Assembly: GCA_903938955.1 (NCBI GenBank)
Contig: CAJAFJ010000042.1
Location: 1 to 21,251, forward strand
Source: an uncultured beta proteobacterium
Lineage (GTDB): Bacteria > Pseudomonadota > Gammaproteobacteria > Burkholderiales > Burkholderiaceae
Reading direction: 5' to 3'
Length of the DNA: 21,251 nt
Shown: in pieces, positions 1 to 8,718 of the stretch
Layout of the letters: each line of letters opens with the position of its first letter
How positions within the stretch are numbered: the first letter of the stretch is position 1
Made by a program: the position numbers and the translations under genes
Notes under the pieces: generated by a model
The model's input: the letters and a program-made list of their open reading frames with translations, nothing else
What the model was told of the DNA's origin: nothing
The model's database searches: none

Positions 1-193
1 GCATGCTGAACCCGCCAGAGCCAGGCTCCCCGGTCGCTACAACCTGTGATGCAGATGCGGTGAATAAACATACGTCCAGTGTATCAAACTGCCACCGGCA
101 AACGCGTGGAATCAAGCCACTTTTTGACCGGGCACCCCCCCTATCCGGGGCTAGAATGTTTGCAGGTAAGTCTTTACCCTAGATCGGTTATAT
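1..193. other. Leader region upstream of the chemoreceptor operon
   Basis: I see no convincing gene here. A TAGAAT hexamer at 152-157 resembles a sigma-70 -10 box. The only good -35-like match, TTGACC at 124-129, is 22 bases away, which is too far. I do not see a sigma-28 or sigma-54 consensus. The promoter of the downstream operon is therefore unresolved and may lie outside the window. Confidence 0.3.
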
Positions 194-2014
194 ATGCTCA
201 AGCTGTCCTCGTACACCATTGCCAGACGGTTGACAATTCTCACGCTAAGTGCTGGTTTCGGCATCATTGTTCTGGCGTTCATGTTCCTGATGTCGGAACG
301 CAGTCTGATCATGGAAGAGCGACAGAACGGCGTGCGCCAGACCGTCGAGACAGCACACGGCTTGCTGACCCAATACCATGCTGAAGCCATCGCAGGCAAG
401 ATGCCCGAGGCCGACGCCAAGCTGCTCGCCATGAACGCCATCAGGGGCTTGCGCTACAGCAGCAGCGAATATTTCTGGATCAATGACATGCAGACCAAAA
501 TGGTGATGCATCCCATTCGCCCGGAACTCGAAGGCAAAGACCTGACAGACACCAAAGACCCCACCGGCAAACTGCTGTTCTCCGAGTTTGTCAAAGAGGT
601 GAAGACCAATGGCGCCGGTTTTGTGAGCTACATGTGGCCCAAGCCCGGCAGTGAGAAACCGGTACAAAAAGTATCATACGTCAAGGGCTTTGCCCCTTGG
701 GGCTGGATCATTGGCTCAGGGGTGTATGTCGATACCGTCGACTCGATGGTGATGGGTCGTGCCCTCGGCTTCTCCCTGGGCTCGTTGGCGCTCGCCGCGG
801 TGTTAGTGGCGATTGGCTGGCTGATTGCTCGCGGCATCCTGAAACAACTCGGCGGTGAACCCGCCTACGCCGCCGACATCACGCACCGCATCGCCGGGGG
901 GGATCTGGCGGTCGACATTGTGGTGAACCAGCCTGACCAGCCCAGCTTGCTCAACGCCATCAAAACCATGCGCGACCAGTTTGCCGCCATCGTCGGCCAG
1001 GTGCGCCAGGGGTCCGAGGGCGTGGCCACGGCCAGCGCCGAAATTGCCAGCGGCAACCACGACCTGTCCGCCCGCACCGAGCAACAAGCCAGCGCCCTCG
1101 AAGAAGCCTCGGCCTCGATGGAAGAACTGGGCGGCACGGTCCAACAAAATGCCGACAGCGCAGCACAAGCCAACCAGCTGGCCCTGAATGCTTCCCGGGT
1201 AGCGGTTCAAGGCGGCGACGTGGTGGCACAAGTGGTGGCCACCATGAAGGACATCAACGACAGCTCGCGCAAGATATCAGACATCATCAGCGTCATCGAC
1301 GGCATTGCCTTCCAGACCAACATTCTGGCGCTGAACGCGGCCGTGGAAGCCGCCCGCGCCGGGGAACAGGGTCGCGGCTTTGCCGTGGTGGCGAGTGAAG
1401 TGCGCTCGCTGGCCGGGCGCTCGGCCGATGCGGCCAAGGAAATCAAATCCCTGATCAATGCCAGTGTGGCGCGCGTGGAGCAAGGCACAACGCTGGTCGA
1501 CCAGGCGGGCCAGACCATGACGGAAGTGGTCACGTCCATCAAACGGGTGACGGACATCATGGGCGAGATCAGCACCGCCAGCAGCGACCAGGCCTCGGGC
1601 GTGGCGCAAATGGGTGAGGCCGTGCGGCACATGGACCAGGCCACGCAACAAAACGCAGCGTTGGTCGAAGAAATGGCCGCCGCCGCCAGCAGCCTGAAAT
1701 CACAAGCCCAGGAACTGGTGCAGGTGGTGGCCGTGTTCAAGTTGAGCGACAACGACACCCACGCGGGCCAGCCACGCCCGAGTGCCGCCGTGCGCACCTA
1801 CCAACCCGGGCTTTCAAGCGTCACCGGTTCCAAACGCCCTGGTGCGGGCAGCCCCAAAAGGATCGCCGCCCGCGTGCCTACCCCGGCGTTCAAGCCGACC
1901 AAGGCCACATCGACTCCGGCCAAGTTGGCAGCACTCGCCCAACCCGACCCACCCAAAGCCAGCGCCAAACCCGTCCCCCCAGCGGGTGGCGATGACGACT
2001 GGGAAACCTTTTAA
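194..2014 (+). CDS. Methyl-accepting chemotaxis protein with periplasmic Cache (sCache_2-like) sensor
   Basis: This is a 606-residue transmembrane chemoreceptor. TM1 is at about 12-33 and a periplasmic single-Cache domain at about 35-185, with typical text such as [15 protein letters not shown] and [14 protein letters not shown]2 is at about 190-213, HAMP at about 214-268 and the signalling helices at about 270-516. The hairpin tip is around residues 374-400 ([20 protein letters not shown]). A flexible Pro/Ala/Lys-rich linker follows, ending in DDWETF, which fits the xWxxF tether used by CheR and CheB in other receptors. Such Cache domains often bind small organic acids, but the ligand cannot be read from sequence. 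It is the first gene of a four-gene chemosensory operon, 20 bp before the second receptor. The start at 194 puts TM1 at the N terminus, but the Shine-Dalgarno sequence is weak. Confidence 0.93.
   Translation: MLKLSSYTIARRLTILTLSAGFGIIVLAFMFLMSERSLIMEERQNGVRQTVETAHGLLTQYHAEAIAGKMPEADAKLLAMNAIRGLRYSSSEYFWINDMQTKMVMHPIRPELEGKDLTDTKDPTGKLLFSEFVKEVKTNGAGFVSYMWPKPGSEKPVQKVSYVKGFAPWGWIIGSGVYVDTVDSMVMGRALGFSLGSLALAAVLVAIGWLIARGILKQLGGEPAYAADITHRIAGGDLAVDIVVNQPDQPSLLNAIKTMRDQFAAIVGQVRQGSEGVATASAEIASGNHDLSARTEQQASALEEASASMEELGGTVQQNADSAAQANQLALNASRVAVQGGDVVAQVVATMKDINDSSRKISDIISVIDGIAFQTNILALNAAVEAARAGEQGRGFAVVASEVRSLAGRSADAAKEIKSLINASVARVEQGTTLVDQAGQTMTEVVTSIKRVTDIMGEISTASSDQASGVAQMGEAVRHMDQATQQNAALVEEMAAAASSLKSQAQELVQVVAVFKLSDNDTHAGQPRPSAAVRTYQPGLSSVTGSKRPGAGSPKRIAARVPTPAFKPTKATSTPAKLAALAQPDPPKASAKPVPPAGGDDDWETF
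1001..1741 (+). repeat. Paralogous signalling-domain repeat, copy 1
   Basis: This part of the first receptor gene aligns without gaps to 2830-3570 in the next gene. The protein offset is constant at four residues, from VRQGSE to VFKL/LFKL. Long stretches are nearly identical in DNA, for example around 1340-1500 against 3169-3329. It is a tandem gene duplication whose sensor halves have been replaced. Confidence 0.8.
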
Positions 2015-2034
2015 TCACTTTAAAACAAGCCGCC

Positions 2035-3819
2035 ATGAACTTTAAAGACCTGAAAATCTCCACCCGCCTCATCCTCGGGTTTGGCGCGATGGCGCTATTG
2101 ATTGTGCTGATGGGCATCATCTCGCTGGTCAAAATCAATGCCGTCAACACCTCATTCGAAGAAGTGGTCAGTGAGCATTACCCCAAAATTCTCTTGCTTC
2201 AGTCATCCAAAGACGAGCTGAACATCATCGCCCGGGCGATGCGCAACACCATCCTGCTGAGCCAACCGGAAGATATCAAGAAAGAGCTTGATCGCATCGT
2301 CACCGCCAGCAACAACGTCGGGGAGAACTTGAAGAAGTTGGAGCCCAAAGTGCGTTCTGACAAAGGCAAGGCGCTACTTGCCCGTATCACGGAAAAGCGC
2401 ACGCAATACGTTACGCTTCGGGTGAAGTTGAATGACCTGCTGCTGGCAGGCCAGGCGGACGAAGCCAAGACTCTGTTGATGGCCGATATCCGTACTGTGC
2501 AAAACGCGTACTTTGGCATGCTCGACGAGATGATTCGCCATGAAGAAGACGCGATGCAGGCGGCCAAAGTCGTGGTCGAAGCCGCCATCACCAACACCCA
2601 GTTGACGACCTGGAGCGCGGGCTCACTCGCCTTGCTGGTGGCCGCCTTGATGGGCTGGTCAATCATCCGCGCCATCACCCGTCCGATCAACCAGGCCGTA
2701 GAAATCTCGCGCGCCGTGGCCGCTGGCAACCTGAGCCTGCACATTGACGCGCAAGGCAACAACGAGACCGGGCAACTGCTCACCGCCCTGAAAGACATGC
2801 AGGTGAGTCTGGCCAAAGTGGTCCACAACGTGCGCCAGGGGTCAGAGAGTGTGGCCACCGCCAGTGCCGAAATTGCCCAGGGTAACAACGACTTGAGCGC
2901 CCGCACCGAGCAACAAGCCAGCGCACTGGAAGAAACCGCCGCGTCCATGGAGCAACTCAGCGCCACCGTCAAACAAAACGCCGACAGCGCGCGCCAGGCC
3001 AATCAACTGGCCATGAGCGCCAGCACCGTGGCGGTGTCGGGCGGCGAAGTGGTCGGCCAGGTGGTGGAAACCATGAAGGGCATCAACGACGCATCACGCA
3101 AGATCTCGGACATCATCAGTGTGATTGACGGCATTGCTTTCCAGACCAATATTCTGGCGCTCAATGCCGCTGTTGAAGCCGCCCGCGCCGGAGAACAAGG
3201 CCGCGGCTTTGCCGTGGTGGCGAGCGAGGTGCGCTCGCTGGCCGGTCGCTCGGCCGAAGCTGCCAAGGAGATCAAGTCCCTGATCAACGCCAGCGTGGAG
3301 CGCGTGGAGCAAGGCACGCACCTGGTGGACCAGGCTGGCACCACAATGGCCGAGGTGGTGAGTTCGATCAAACGCGTGACCGACCTGATGGGCGAGATCA
3401 GCGCGGCCAGCAACGAGCAAAGCCAGGGCGTCTCGCAAGTCGGTGAAGCGGTTACGCAAATGGACCAGGTCACACAACAAAACGCCGCGCTGGTCGAAGA
3501 AATGGCCGCGGCCGCCAGCAGCCTCAAATCACAGGCGCAAGATTTGGTGCAAACGGTGGCGCTGTTCAAACTGGAGGGTCACGAGCAGCACTTAGGGGCC
3601 ATCACCCGGCCTGCCGCCGTGCGCGCTCACAAGCCTGGCCCCTCCACCTTCAAAGGCCCTGAGCGTCGTGGCACGGGTGTACCCAAAGGTGCGGCGGCCC
3701 GGTCAGCAGCGCCCGCCAAAGCTACGACCGTGCCGGTCAAACAGTTGGCAGCCAAGCCCGCAGCGCCAGCGCCCCAAGCCCAGGCGGCGGGCGGCGATGA
3801 TGACTGGGAAACCTTTTAA
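2035..3819 (+). CDS. Methyl-accepting chemotaxis protein with four-helix-bundle sensor
   Basis: This is a 594-residue Tar/Tsr-like receptor. TM1 is at about 12-34. The periplasmic region at about 35-190 is all-helical, as expected for the 4HB_MCP family, and carries the [16 protein letters not shown] and [10 protein letters not shown] stretches. TM2 is at about 191-212 and HAMP at about 213-266 ([20 protein letters not shown]). The cytoplasmic methyl-accepting domain is at about 266-512, with its tip around 370-396. The Ala/Pro-rich tail ends in GGDDDWETF, the same CheR/CheB tether as in the preceding receptor. Its signalling half closely matches that gene while the sensor half is unrelated, so the two probably sit in the same arrays and respond to different inputs. 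The start follows the upstream stop by 20 bp with no clear ribosome site. Ligand unknown. Confidence 0.93.
   Translation: MNFKDLKISTRLILGFGAMALLIVLMGIISLVKINAVNTSFEEVVSEHYPKILLLQSSKDELNIIARAMRNTILLSQPEDIKKELDRIVTASNNVGENLKKLEPKVRSDKGKALLARITEKRTQYVTLRVKLNDLLLAGQADEAKTLLMADIRTVQNAYFGMLDEMIRHEEDAMQAAKVVVEAAITNTQLTTWSAGSLALLVAALMGWSIIRAITRPINQAVEISRAVAAGNLSLHIDAQGNNETGQLLTALKDMQVSLAKVVHNVRQGSESVATASAEIAQGNNDLSARTEQQASALEETAASMEQLSATVKQNADSARQANQLAMSASTVAVSGGEVVGQVVETMKGINDASRKISDIISVIDGIAFQTNILALNAAVEAARAGEQGRGFAVVASEVRSLAGRSAEAAKEIKSLINASVERVEQGTHLVDQAGTTMAEVVSSIKRVTDLMGEISAASNEQSQGVSQVGEAVTQMDQVTQQNAALVEEMAAAASSLKSQAQDLVQTVALFKLEGHEQHLGAITRPAAVRAHKPGPSTFKGPERRGTGVPKGAAARSAAPAKATTVPVKQLAAKPAAPAPQAQAAGGDDDWETF
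2830..3570 (+). repeat. Paralogous signalling-domain repeat, copy 2
   Basis: This is the partner of the block at 1001-1741. The two copies are direct repeats about 1.83 kb apart. The similarity resumes in the last 33 bases of each gene (1982-2014 and 3787-3819), which encode the identical [10 protein letters not shown] ending. Recombination between them would be expected to swap sensor domains or delete one gene. Confidence 0.8.
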
Positions 3820-3853
3820 ATCACCGGACCTTTTGGCAACCAGCCAAATTCAT

Positions 3854-3858
3854 GGAAG
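3854..3858 (+). promoter_or_regulatory. Ribosome binding site fixing the start of the PAS-PAS receptor
   Basis: GGAAG lies six bases before the ATG at 3865. It is the clearest Shine-Dalgarno site in this operon and supports that start. Confidence 0.6.
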
Positions 3859-3864
3859 ACACGC

Positions 3865-5229
3865 ATGACCCAAGCCACGTCGATAAAAACGAGCAGCACG
3901 TCCAAGCTGTCAGAGCAACTTGAACAAACTGCGTTGGTAGAGGCCCTCAACCGAATTCAGGCCATCATCGAATTTGACCTGACGGGCCGGGTGCTTCATG
4001 CCAACCCCAATTTTCTGAGCACGTTTGGCTACGAACTGGCAGACATTGTGGGGCAGCATCACCGCATTTTCTGCCATCCCAGCTACACACGCACCGCTGA
4101 ATACATGGCCTTTTGGGAGCGGCTGGCACGGGGAGAGTTCAACGCAGGCGAGTACCAGCGCGTAGGAAAGAATGGACAGGACATCTGGATTCAGGCCTCT
4201 TACAACCCGATTTTCGATGCCGACGGCAAGCCCATCAAGGTGGTGAAATTTGCCACTGACATCACCCCCATCAAACTCCACAACGCCGAGTTTGAGGGGA
4301 AAATCAAGGCCATCTCACGCTCCCAGGCGGTGATCGAATTTGACATGCAAGGCAACGTGCTGAGCGCCAACAGCAACTTCCTGCGCACCATGGGCTACAC
4401 GGCCAAGGAAGTTGTGGGGCAGCACCACCAGATGTTTTGCGCCCCGGCGCTGATCGTTTCATCGGACTACCGCAACTTTTGGGCGAACCTGGCCGAGGGC
4501 ACGTTTCAATCCGGCCGCTTCAAGCGGGTCGGCAAACATGGGGCCGAGGTCTGGTTGCAAGCCACTTACAACCCCATTCTGGACATCAATGGTGAGCCCT
4601 ACCGGATAGTGAAGTTCGCCATGGACATCACAAAACAAGTCCACCGGGAGCAATTGGTAACGGACAAGGTCGAGTCCATCGGGGTGGTGCTGGACGAACT
4701 CTCGGCCTCGATCGACAGCATCTCCGGCAGCTCCCAGCGCTCCAGCGAACTGGCGAAGCAAACCCAGCACGAAGCGGCCGAAGGCAACCGCCTGCTCTCA
4801 CGCTCGCGCGCGGCCATTGTTGCGATTCAAAAATCGTCCGACGACGTGCAGGAAATCGTTAAAACTATCAGTGATATTGCGGGCCAGACCAACCTGCTGG
4901 CCTTCAATGCCGCCATTGAAGCGGCACGGGCGGGTGAGCACGGCCTGGGCTTCTCGGTGGTGGCCGACGAGGTGCGCAAGCTGGCTGAAAAATCGGCCTT
5001 GGCGGCCAAGGAAATCGCCAATCTGATCAACGAAACCGTGGACCGCGTGGGCGAAGGCGGTCGCATTTCGGCGCAAGTTGAAGAGTCTTTTGAGAAAATT
5101 GTGGGGTCGGTGGGCAACACCACCGAGTCGATTGGCCAGATTCACGTTGCCACCGCAGCCCAGGCCGCGGCCACCCGCAATGCGGCCAATTTACTCTCTG
5201 AACTTCAGCAATCCACCAGCGAGCACTGA
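3865..5229 (+). CDS. Soluble PAS-PAS methyl-accepting protein (BdlA-like architecture)
   Basis: This 454-residue receptor has no transmembrane segment and no HAMP. Two PAS/PAC units, at about 33-136 and 155-258, are clear tandem duplicates. Both carry IEFD, FGY or MGY, VGQHHxxFC and YNPI(F/L)D, then VKFA(T/M)DIT. Residues about 263-450 form a short methyl-accepting domain with the conserved tip [20 protein letters not shown]. The arrangement matches Pseudomonas BdlA, a cytoplasmic protein that links redox or energy signals to biofilm dispersal, and other Aer-like energy sensors. PAS domains of this group may bind haem or flavin. The repeated HHxxFC (Cys70, Cys192) is suggestive, but the cofactor is not determined. 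It lacks the WETF tail found in its two neighbours. A good ribosome site fixes the start, and the stop lies two bases before the CheW gene. Confidence 0.88.
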   Translation: MTQATSIKTSSTSKLSEQLEQTALVEALNRIQAIIEFDLTGRVLHANPNFLSTFGYELADIVGQHHRIFCHPSYTRTAEYMAFWERLARGEFNAGEYQRVGKNGQDIWIQASYNPIFDADGKPIKVVKFATDITPIKLHNAEFEGKIKAISRSQAVIEFDMQGNVLSANSNFLRTMGYTAKEVVGQHHQMFCAPALIVSSDYRNFWANLAEGTFQSGRFKRVGKHGAEVWLQATYNPILDINGEPYRIVKFAMDITKQVHREQLVTDKVESIGVVLDELSASIDSISGSSQRSSELAKQTQHEAAEGNRLLSRSRAAIVAIQKSSDDVQEIVKTISDIAGQTNLLAFNAAIEAARAGEHGLGFSVVADEVRKLAEKSALAAKEIANLINETVDRVGEGGRISAQVEESFEKIVGSVGNTTESIGQIHVATAAQAAATRNAANLLSELQQSTSEH

Positions 5230-5231
5230 GC

Positions 5232-6692
5232 ATGACTGCGCAAGGCGCCGAGGGCGTAGCGGCCATTGCCACCTACGCACTGGTGGAGCTGGGCACCCTC
5301 AAGCTGGGCATCGACACCCGCTGTGTTGTGCAAGCCCTTCCCCGCCCCACCAACATGACGCCCTTGCACCGCACCCAGGGCGCGCTGGACGGGGTATTTT
5401 CCCTGCGCGGGCAAGTGGTGCCGGTGGTGAATCTGCAGAAATGGCTCAGCCCGGCCGCCGTGGTCGACACCCCGGCCCAGGTGCTGGTGCTGCGCTCGGG
5501 CGACAAGGTCATCGGGCTGGCGGTGGACGCTGTTCGCGGTCTGCTCAAAGTCACCGCGGCTGAGGTGCAACGGGTGCACCATGACGACGAGCCCCACGAG
5601 TTTTTCCACAGCGTGGTCATGGCCGAAGACAAGACCACGCTCATCAGCCTGCTTGACCCTGAGCGCCTGATGGCCCAGGCACAGGCCTGGTCGCACGGCG
5701 GATCTGGCAACGAAGCACCGCACTTGACCCAAGCGACGGCCCACACAGCCGACGGCAACGGCACCGACCGGGACATGACTCCCATTTACGTCGTGGTGCG
5801 TCTGGGCTCCGCTTTGCTGGCCTTTACCGCCGACGTGGTGGGCGAGATTCTGGCCATGCCACAGATTCAAAAAGTGTTTGGCTCGGGAATGCAGTTCTTG
5901 GGCATGACCTCCTGGCGCGGCCGCGATGTGCCGGTGGCAGACATGCGCCCAACGCTGGGCCTGCCCGCCGCCGCCAACGCCGCCTCGCCCTGGCTGCTGG
6001 TGTTGGGCGTGCAAGGGCGCTGCATGGGCTTGCCAGTAGACGACATCCGGGTGGTGCGTCCGTTCCCGTTAAAAAACGTGCAGCCGCCCACCGCCACCGA
6101 CAACTCTCAAGCCGATCTCTACCTCGGTACGGTGGTAGACGAGCACGGTGACCGCATCTTTTTGCTCGATGGCGCCGCTTTGATTCATCACAGTAGCGTG
6201 AGTGCCATGCGCCTGAATACCGCCAGCAACGCGCCAGCGGTGGCGCAAGACCGATCCGCCTGCGCGCATGTGGTTTTTCGGGCGGGCTTGTCCTGGGCCG
6301 CCCCCATGGACTTGATGTTGGCGATCACACACTACCCCGCCTCCCTGCACCGCACTCAGCATGAATGTCCCTACATGCTGGGCTCCTTTGAATGGCGGGG
6401 TCAGGCACTGCCCTTGCTGGACCTGCGCCAGGCCAAAGCGCAAAAGGCGACCGAACCCGATGCCCATACCCGCGTCATCGTGATTCAAGTCGCGGGACGT
6501 CTGGCTGGACTCGTGGTGGAGGAGGTGAATGCTCTCATTCCCGCACACACTGGCACGCACACCCGCTTTTCAATGGGCCAGGCCACCCAGATTCACATGG
6601 TCACACTGGGGCACGGCGACGCACAAAAAAGCTACCAGGTGCTGGACTTCACGGCCTTGTCATTTTTCAACCGGGATCAGTCTTTGCAATAA
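5232..6692 (+). CDS. Triple CheW-domain chemotaxis adaptor protein
   Basis: This 486-residue protein is built from three CheW-like domains at about 12-150, 183-322 and 344-478. Each has the CheW signature in the expected place: SLRGQVVPVVNL (Arg59-Gly60), SWRGRDVPVADM (Arg229-Gly230) and EWRGQALPLLDL (Arg389-Gly390). There is no receiver domain, so it is not CheV, and no histidine-kinase part, so it is not CheA. Classical CheW has one domain of about 150-170 residues and bridges receptor tips to CheA. A three-domain version could hold several receptor or kinase contacts at once, which is inference. It is the last gene of the receptor operon, starting two bases after the PAS-PAS receptor stop, and is probably translationally coupled to it. 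The third domain is the most divergent. A GC-rich hairpin follows the stop. Confidence 0.88.
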   Translation: MTAQGAEGVAAIATYALVELGTLKLGIDTRCVVQALPRPTNMTPLHRTQGALDGVFSLRGQVVPVVNLQKWLSPAAVVDTPAQVLVLRSGDKVIGLAVDAVRGLLKVTAAEVQRVHHDDEPHEFFHSVVMAEDKTTLISLLDPERLMAQAQAWSHGGSGNEAPHLTQATAHTADGNGTDRDMTPIYVVVRLGSALLAFTADVVGEILAMPQIQKVFGSGMQFLGMTSWRGRDVPVADMRPTLGLPAAANAASPWLLVLGVQGRCMGLPVDDIRVVRPFPLKNVQPPTATDNSQADLYLGTVVDEHGDRIFLLDGAALIHHSSVSAMRLNTASNAPAVAQDRSACAHVVFRAGLSWAAPMDLMLAITHYPASLHRTQHECPYMLGSFEWRGQALPLLDLRQAKAQKATEPDAHTRVIVIQVAGRLAGLVVEEVNALIPAHTGTHTRFSMGQATQIHMVTLGHGDAQKSYQVLDFTALSFFNRDQSLQ

Positions 6693-6719
6693 GCACCCCC
6701 CGGTACCACAGGGGGTGTT
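6692..6719. terminator. GC-rich hairpin between convergent genes
   Basis: CACCCCC at 6694-6700 pairs with GGGGGTG at 6711-6717 around a 10-base loop. The stem extends by a G-T and an A-T pair. It lies in the 36-bp gap between the CheW gene and the convergent porin gene, where a bidirectional terminator would be expected. Neither strand has a real U-run, so intrinsic termination is uncertain. Confidence 0.45.
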
Positions 6720-6728
6720 CATGACCCA

Positions 6729-7772
6729 TTAGAAGGTGTGACGAATGCCCACGTTGAACAAGCTGGCGTTGGTGTTCGCACTGGTTCCGCCAGCCACGAT
6801 AGTGGTCAGCAAACCGGCATTCGCTGACGCATCGACAAATGCGGCCGTGGCATACACGGTGGTGCGCTTGGACAAGGCATATTCGTCGCTCAGGATGAAC
6901 GAAGTTGTCTTGCTGTCGGTAGTGTTTTTATCCTTGCCGAAGTAGGCGGCCAAAATCACCGTGTTGTTAGGCGCAAGTTTCCAGTCCAGACCTAAACCGA
7001 CCACAGAAACATTGCTGGTTTCAGCCAGCAATGCGTTCTTGTTTTTGCCATGCAGGTAGTTGAGCTTGCCGGTGATGGCCCCCATCGTGTAGCCGGCGCC
7101 CAGAGAATACATGGCACTTTGCTGCTCGGAGGTCGCGGGCAAGTTGCTTGCCTGGTAAGCGGCGGACAAGGTGACCGGGCCGGTGTAGGTAGCGCCCAGA
7201 GCCACCACGGCGCCTTTGGTTTCAGACACGCTGTAGCCTGCCGACAGGCCCACGGGGCCGAACGTGTTGCTGTAGGCAATCGCGTTTTGCATAAACACGC
7301 CGACATCGTTGTTGCCGTTGTTGCCTGTGGTCAATGCACCAGAGTTGTAGGCCCACGAATACAGACCGGAGAAGTTTTCCCGCAGACCGCGTGGGTCAGT
7401 GGCGGCAAATGCCAACACAGCCGGGCTGTACATATTGCCCAGCGTCAAGGTCCCCATGCTCACCGAGCTCAGCCCGACATTGGACTGGCGGCGGAAAAAG
7501 GTAGGATGGCCGGCACCAGTGTCGGCTGAAAAGTGTGACTCAAGATTAAAGTTGGCCTTCAGGCCGCCGCCCAGGTCTTCTGAACCGCGAAATCCCCAGG
7601 TGCTGGGAGAAATACCGCCGTTGTAAACCTGGGTCTCCGCGACGCCGGCGGCCGCATTATTCTGGACCAGCAAGCCCAGATCAATACTGCCGTAGATCGT
7701 CACGTTGCTTTGCGCCATGGCGGCGCCTGAGACCAGTGCCAAAGCGGCCAGGGCAATTAATTTTTTCTGCAT
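6729..7772 (-). CDS. Outer-membrane porin, Omp32-type (Gram-negative porin family)
   Basis: This 347-residue precursor has a signal peptide, MQKKLIALAALALVSGAAMA, followed by mature QSNVTIYGSIDLG, the usual opening of betaproteobacterial general porins. The rest alternates as expected for a 16-strand barrel (GNMYSPAVLAFAATDPRG, LSAAYQASNLPATSEQQSA). It ends GIRHTF, with the C-terminal Phe recognised by the BAM complex. It should form a trimeric diffusion channel for small solutes, often anions in this family. The start at 7772 begins the signal peptide and has GAGGA nine bases upstream. An in-frame ATG further up (7826) would add 18 residues before the signal peptide and is rejected. It is monocistronic and convergent with the chemotaxis operon. 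Substrate preference cannot be read from sequence. Confidence 0.92.
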   Translation of the reverse strand: MQKKLIALAALALVSGAAMAQSNVTIYGSIDLGLLVQNNAAAGVAETQVYNGGISPSTWGFRGSEDLGGGLKANFNLESHFSADTGAGHPTFFRRQSNVGLSSVSMGTLTLGNMYSPAVLAFAATDPRGLRENFSGLYSWAYNSGALTTGNNGNNDVGVFMQNAIAYSNTFGPVGLSAGYSVSETKGAVVALGATYTGPVTLSAAYQASNLPATSEQQSAMYSLGAGYTMGAITGKLNYLHGKNKNALLAETSNVSVVGLGLDWKLAPNNTVILAAYFGKDKNTTDSKTTSFILSDEYALSKRTTVYATAAFVDASANAGLLTTIVAGGTSANTNASLFNVGIRHTF

Positions 7773-7793
7773 GGAATGTGTCCTCGTTTGTTG

Positions 7794-7822
7794 TGTGTAA
7801 ATGTCACTTTTTTGGGTGACAA
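7794..7822 (-). promoter_or_regulatory. Candidate porin promoter
   Basis: On the - strand TTGTCA (7822-7817) is separated by 17 bases from TACACA (7799-7794). Transcription would start about 15 bases before the ATG, placing GAGGA near the 5' end of the message. The -35 box is good and the -10 box is poor. Confidence 0.3.
7802..7821. promoter_or_regulatory. 6+6 bp dyad upstream of the porin gene
   Basis: TGTCAC and GTGACA are perfect inverted repeats separated by eight bases. The dyad overlaps the candidate -35 box and lies 30 bases upstream of the porin ATG. It could be an operator or, if transcription starts further upstream, a leader hairpin. The regulator is not known. The half-sites resemble but do not match the CRP/FNR spacing. 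Confidence 0.35.
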
Positions 7823-8040
7823 GCACTTACCGCAAAATGTATGCCTGGTCATTTCAAGGGCAGGCAGCGCGGTTCGACACAACAAGCGGTGCATCGCACG
7901 CGCTCGTGACAAGAGAGGATGGCGAAGGAAAACATCCAGCGGCAGGATCAGCGACTGGCGGTACACGGGCAGAACACCCCATTGCTCCAAATTGGACCAG
8001 CCCACGCAGGTTGCGCGCGCTCGAACGCCGGACTCAGCGG

Positions 8041-8718
8041 TTAAACCGTGATCAAGTTTTGCAATGAATCGGTGAAACCATCGGCGTCGACGGCGCGAAT
8101 GGGCTCTCCGTGGTTGTAGCCGTAAGTCACCAGCAGCACCGGGCAACCGGCGGCGCGCGCGGCCTGGGCGTCGTTGCTGGAGTCACCGATCATCAGCGTG
8201 CGCTGCGGCGCGCAGCCCAAGGCTTCGCAGGTTTTAAGCAACGGTAACGGATCGGGTTTTTTGCGGGCAAACGAGTCACCGCCAAAAGCGAAGGCAAAGA
8301 AGCCCTCCAGGCCCTTGGCCTTGAGCAAGGCCAGTGCAAATTCGGTTGGTTTATTGGTCAGGCATGCCAGCTTCAAGCCCCGGGTTTTCAGATGCGTGAG
8401 CCCTTCAATCACCCCCGGAAACACCTGCGCGTGCTGGCCATTGATCGCCAAGTAATGCCGCTGGTAACTTTGCCAGGCATCGGGATAGAGCGCGGTGGCC
8501 GCGGGGCTGACGTGGGCCAGCACGCTTTGGATCAAATGCTCCGAGCCTTTGCCGACGAGGCGCGCCACGGTGTCCCGGTCAATGTGTGCGCCCGCCAGGG
8601 AGGGCAAATCGGCCAGCATGAGGTTCAGCGCCACGACAAAATCACCGAGGGTATCGACCATCGTGCCGTCCAGGTCGACGATCACCGCGTCCACGTCAAA
8701 TTGAGGCATGTCGTTCAC
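8041..8718 (-). CDS. gph: Phosphoglycolate phosphatase (HAD superfamily)
   Basis: This 225-residue HAD hydrolase dephosphorylates 2-phosphoglycolate to glycolate, clearing the product of Rubisco oxygenation or DNA end repair. Motif I is VDLDGTMVDT (nucleophile Asp15, acid/base Asp17). Motif II is CLTNKPT (Thr121), motif III has Lys154 in RKKPDP, and motif IV is GDSSND (Asp179, Asp183). Length and the cap sequence after motif I fit Gph. The listed start is GTG, sharing its first base with the gspF stop (TAGTG). An ATG nine bases downstream (8709) is equally possible and gives MPQFDVDAVIVDLDGT. It is the last gene of the T2SS polycistron, an odd home for a metabolic gene whose usual neighbour rpe is about 12 kb upstream. 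Another HAD phosphatase specificity is not excluded. Confidence 0.87.
   Translation of the reverse strand: MNDMPQFDVDAVIVDLDGTMVDTLGDFVVALNLMLADLPSLAGAHIDRDTVARLVGKGSEHLIQSVLAHVSPAATALYPDAWQSYQRHYLAINGQHAQVFPGVIEGLTHLKTRGLKLACLTNKPTEFALALLKAKGLEGFFAFAFGGDSFARKKPDPLPLLKTCEALGCAPQRTLMIGDSSNDAQAARAAGCPVLLVTYGYNHGEPIRAVDADGFTDSLQNLITV

Noticed and set aside
5205..6014. 269-codon open frame on the - strand opposite the triple-CheW gene
   Set aside because: It is a shadow of clear CheW repeats on the + strand, with His/Gly/Gln-rich composition.
7757..8146. 129-codon open frame on the - strand across the porin upstream region
   Set aside because: It has no recognisable domain, it overlaps the end of gph and the start of the porin, and I see no ribosome site. 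I treat the region as intergenic, though a decayed gene remnant cannot be excluded by eye.
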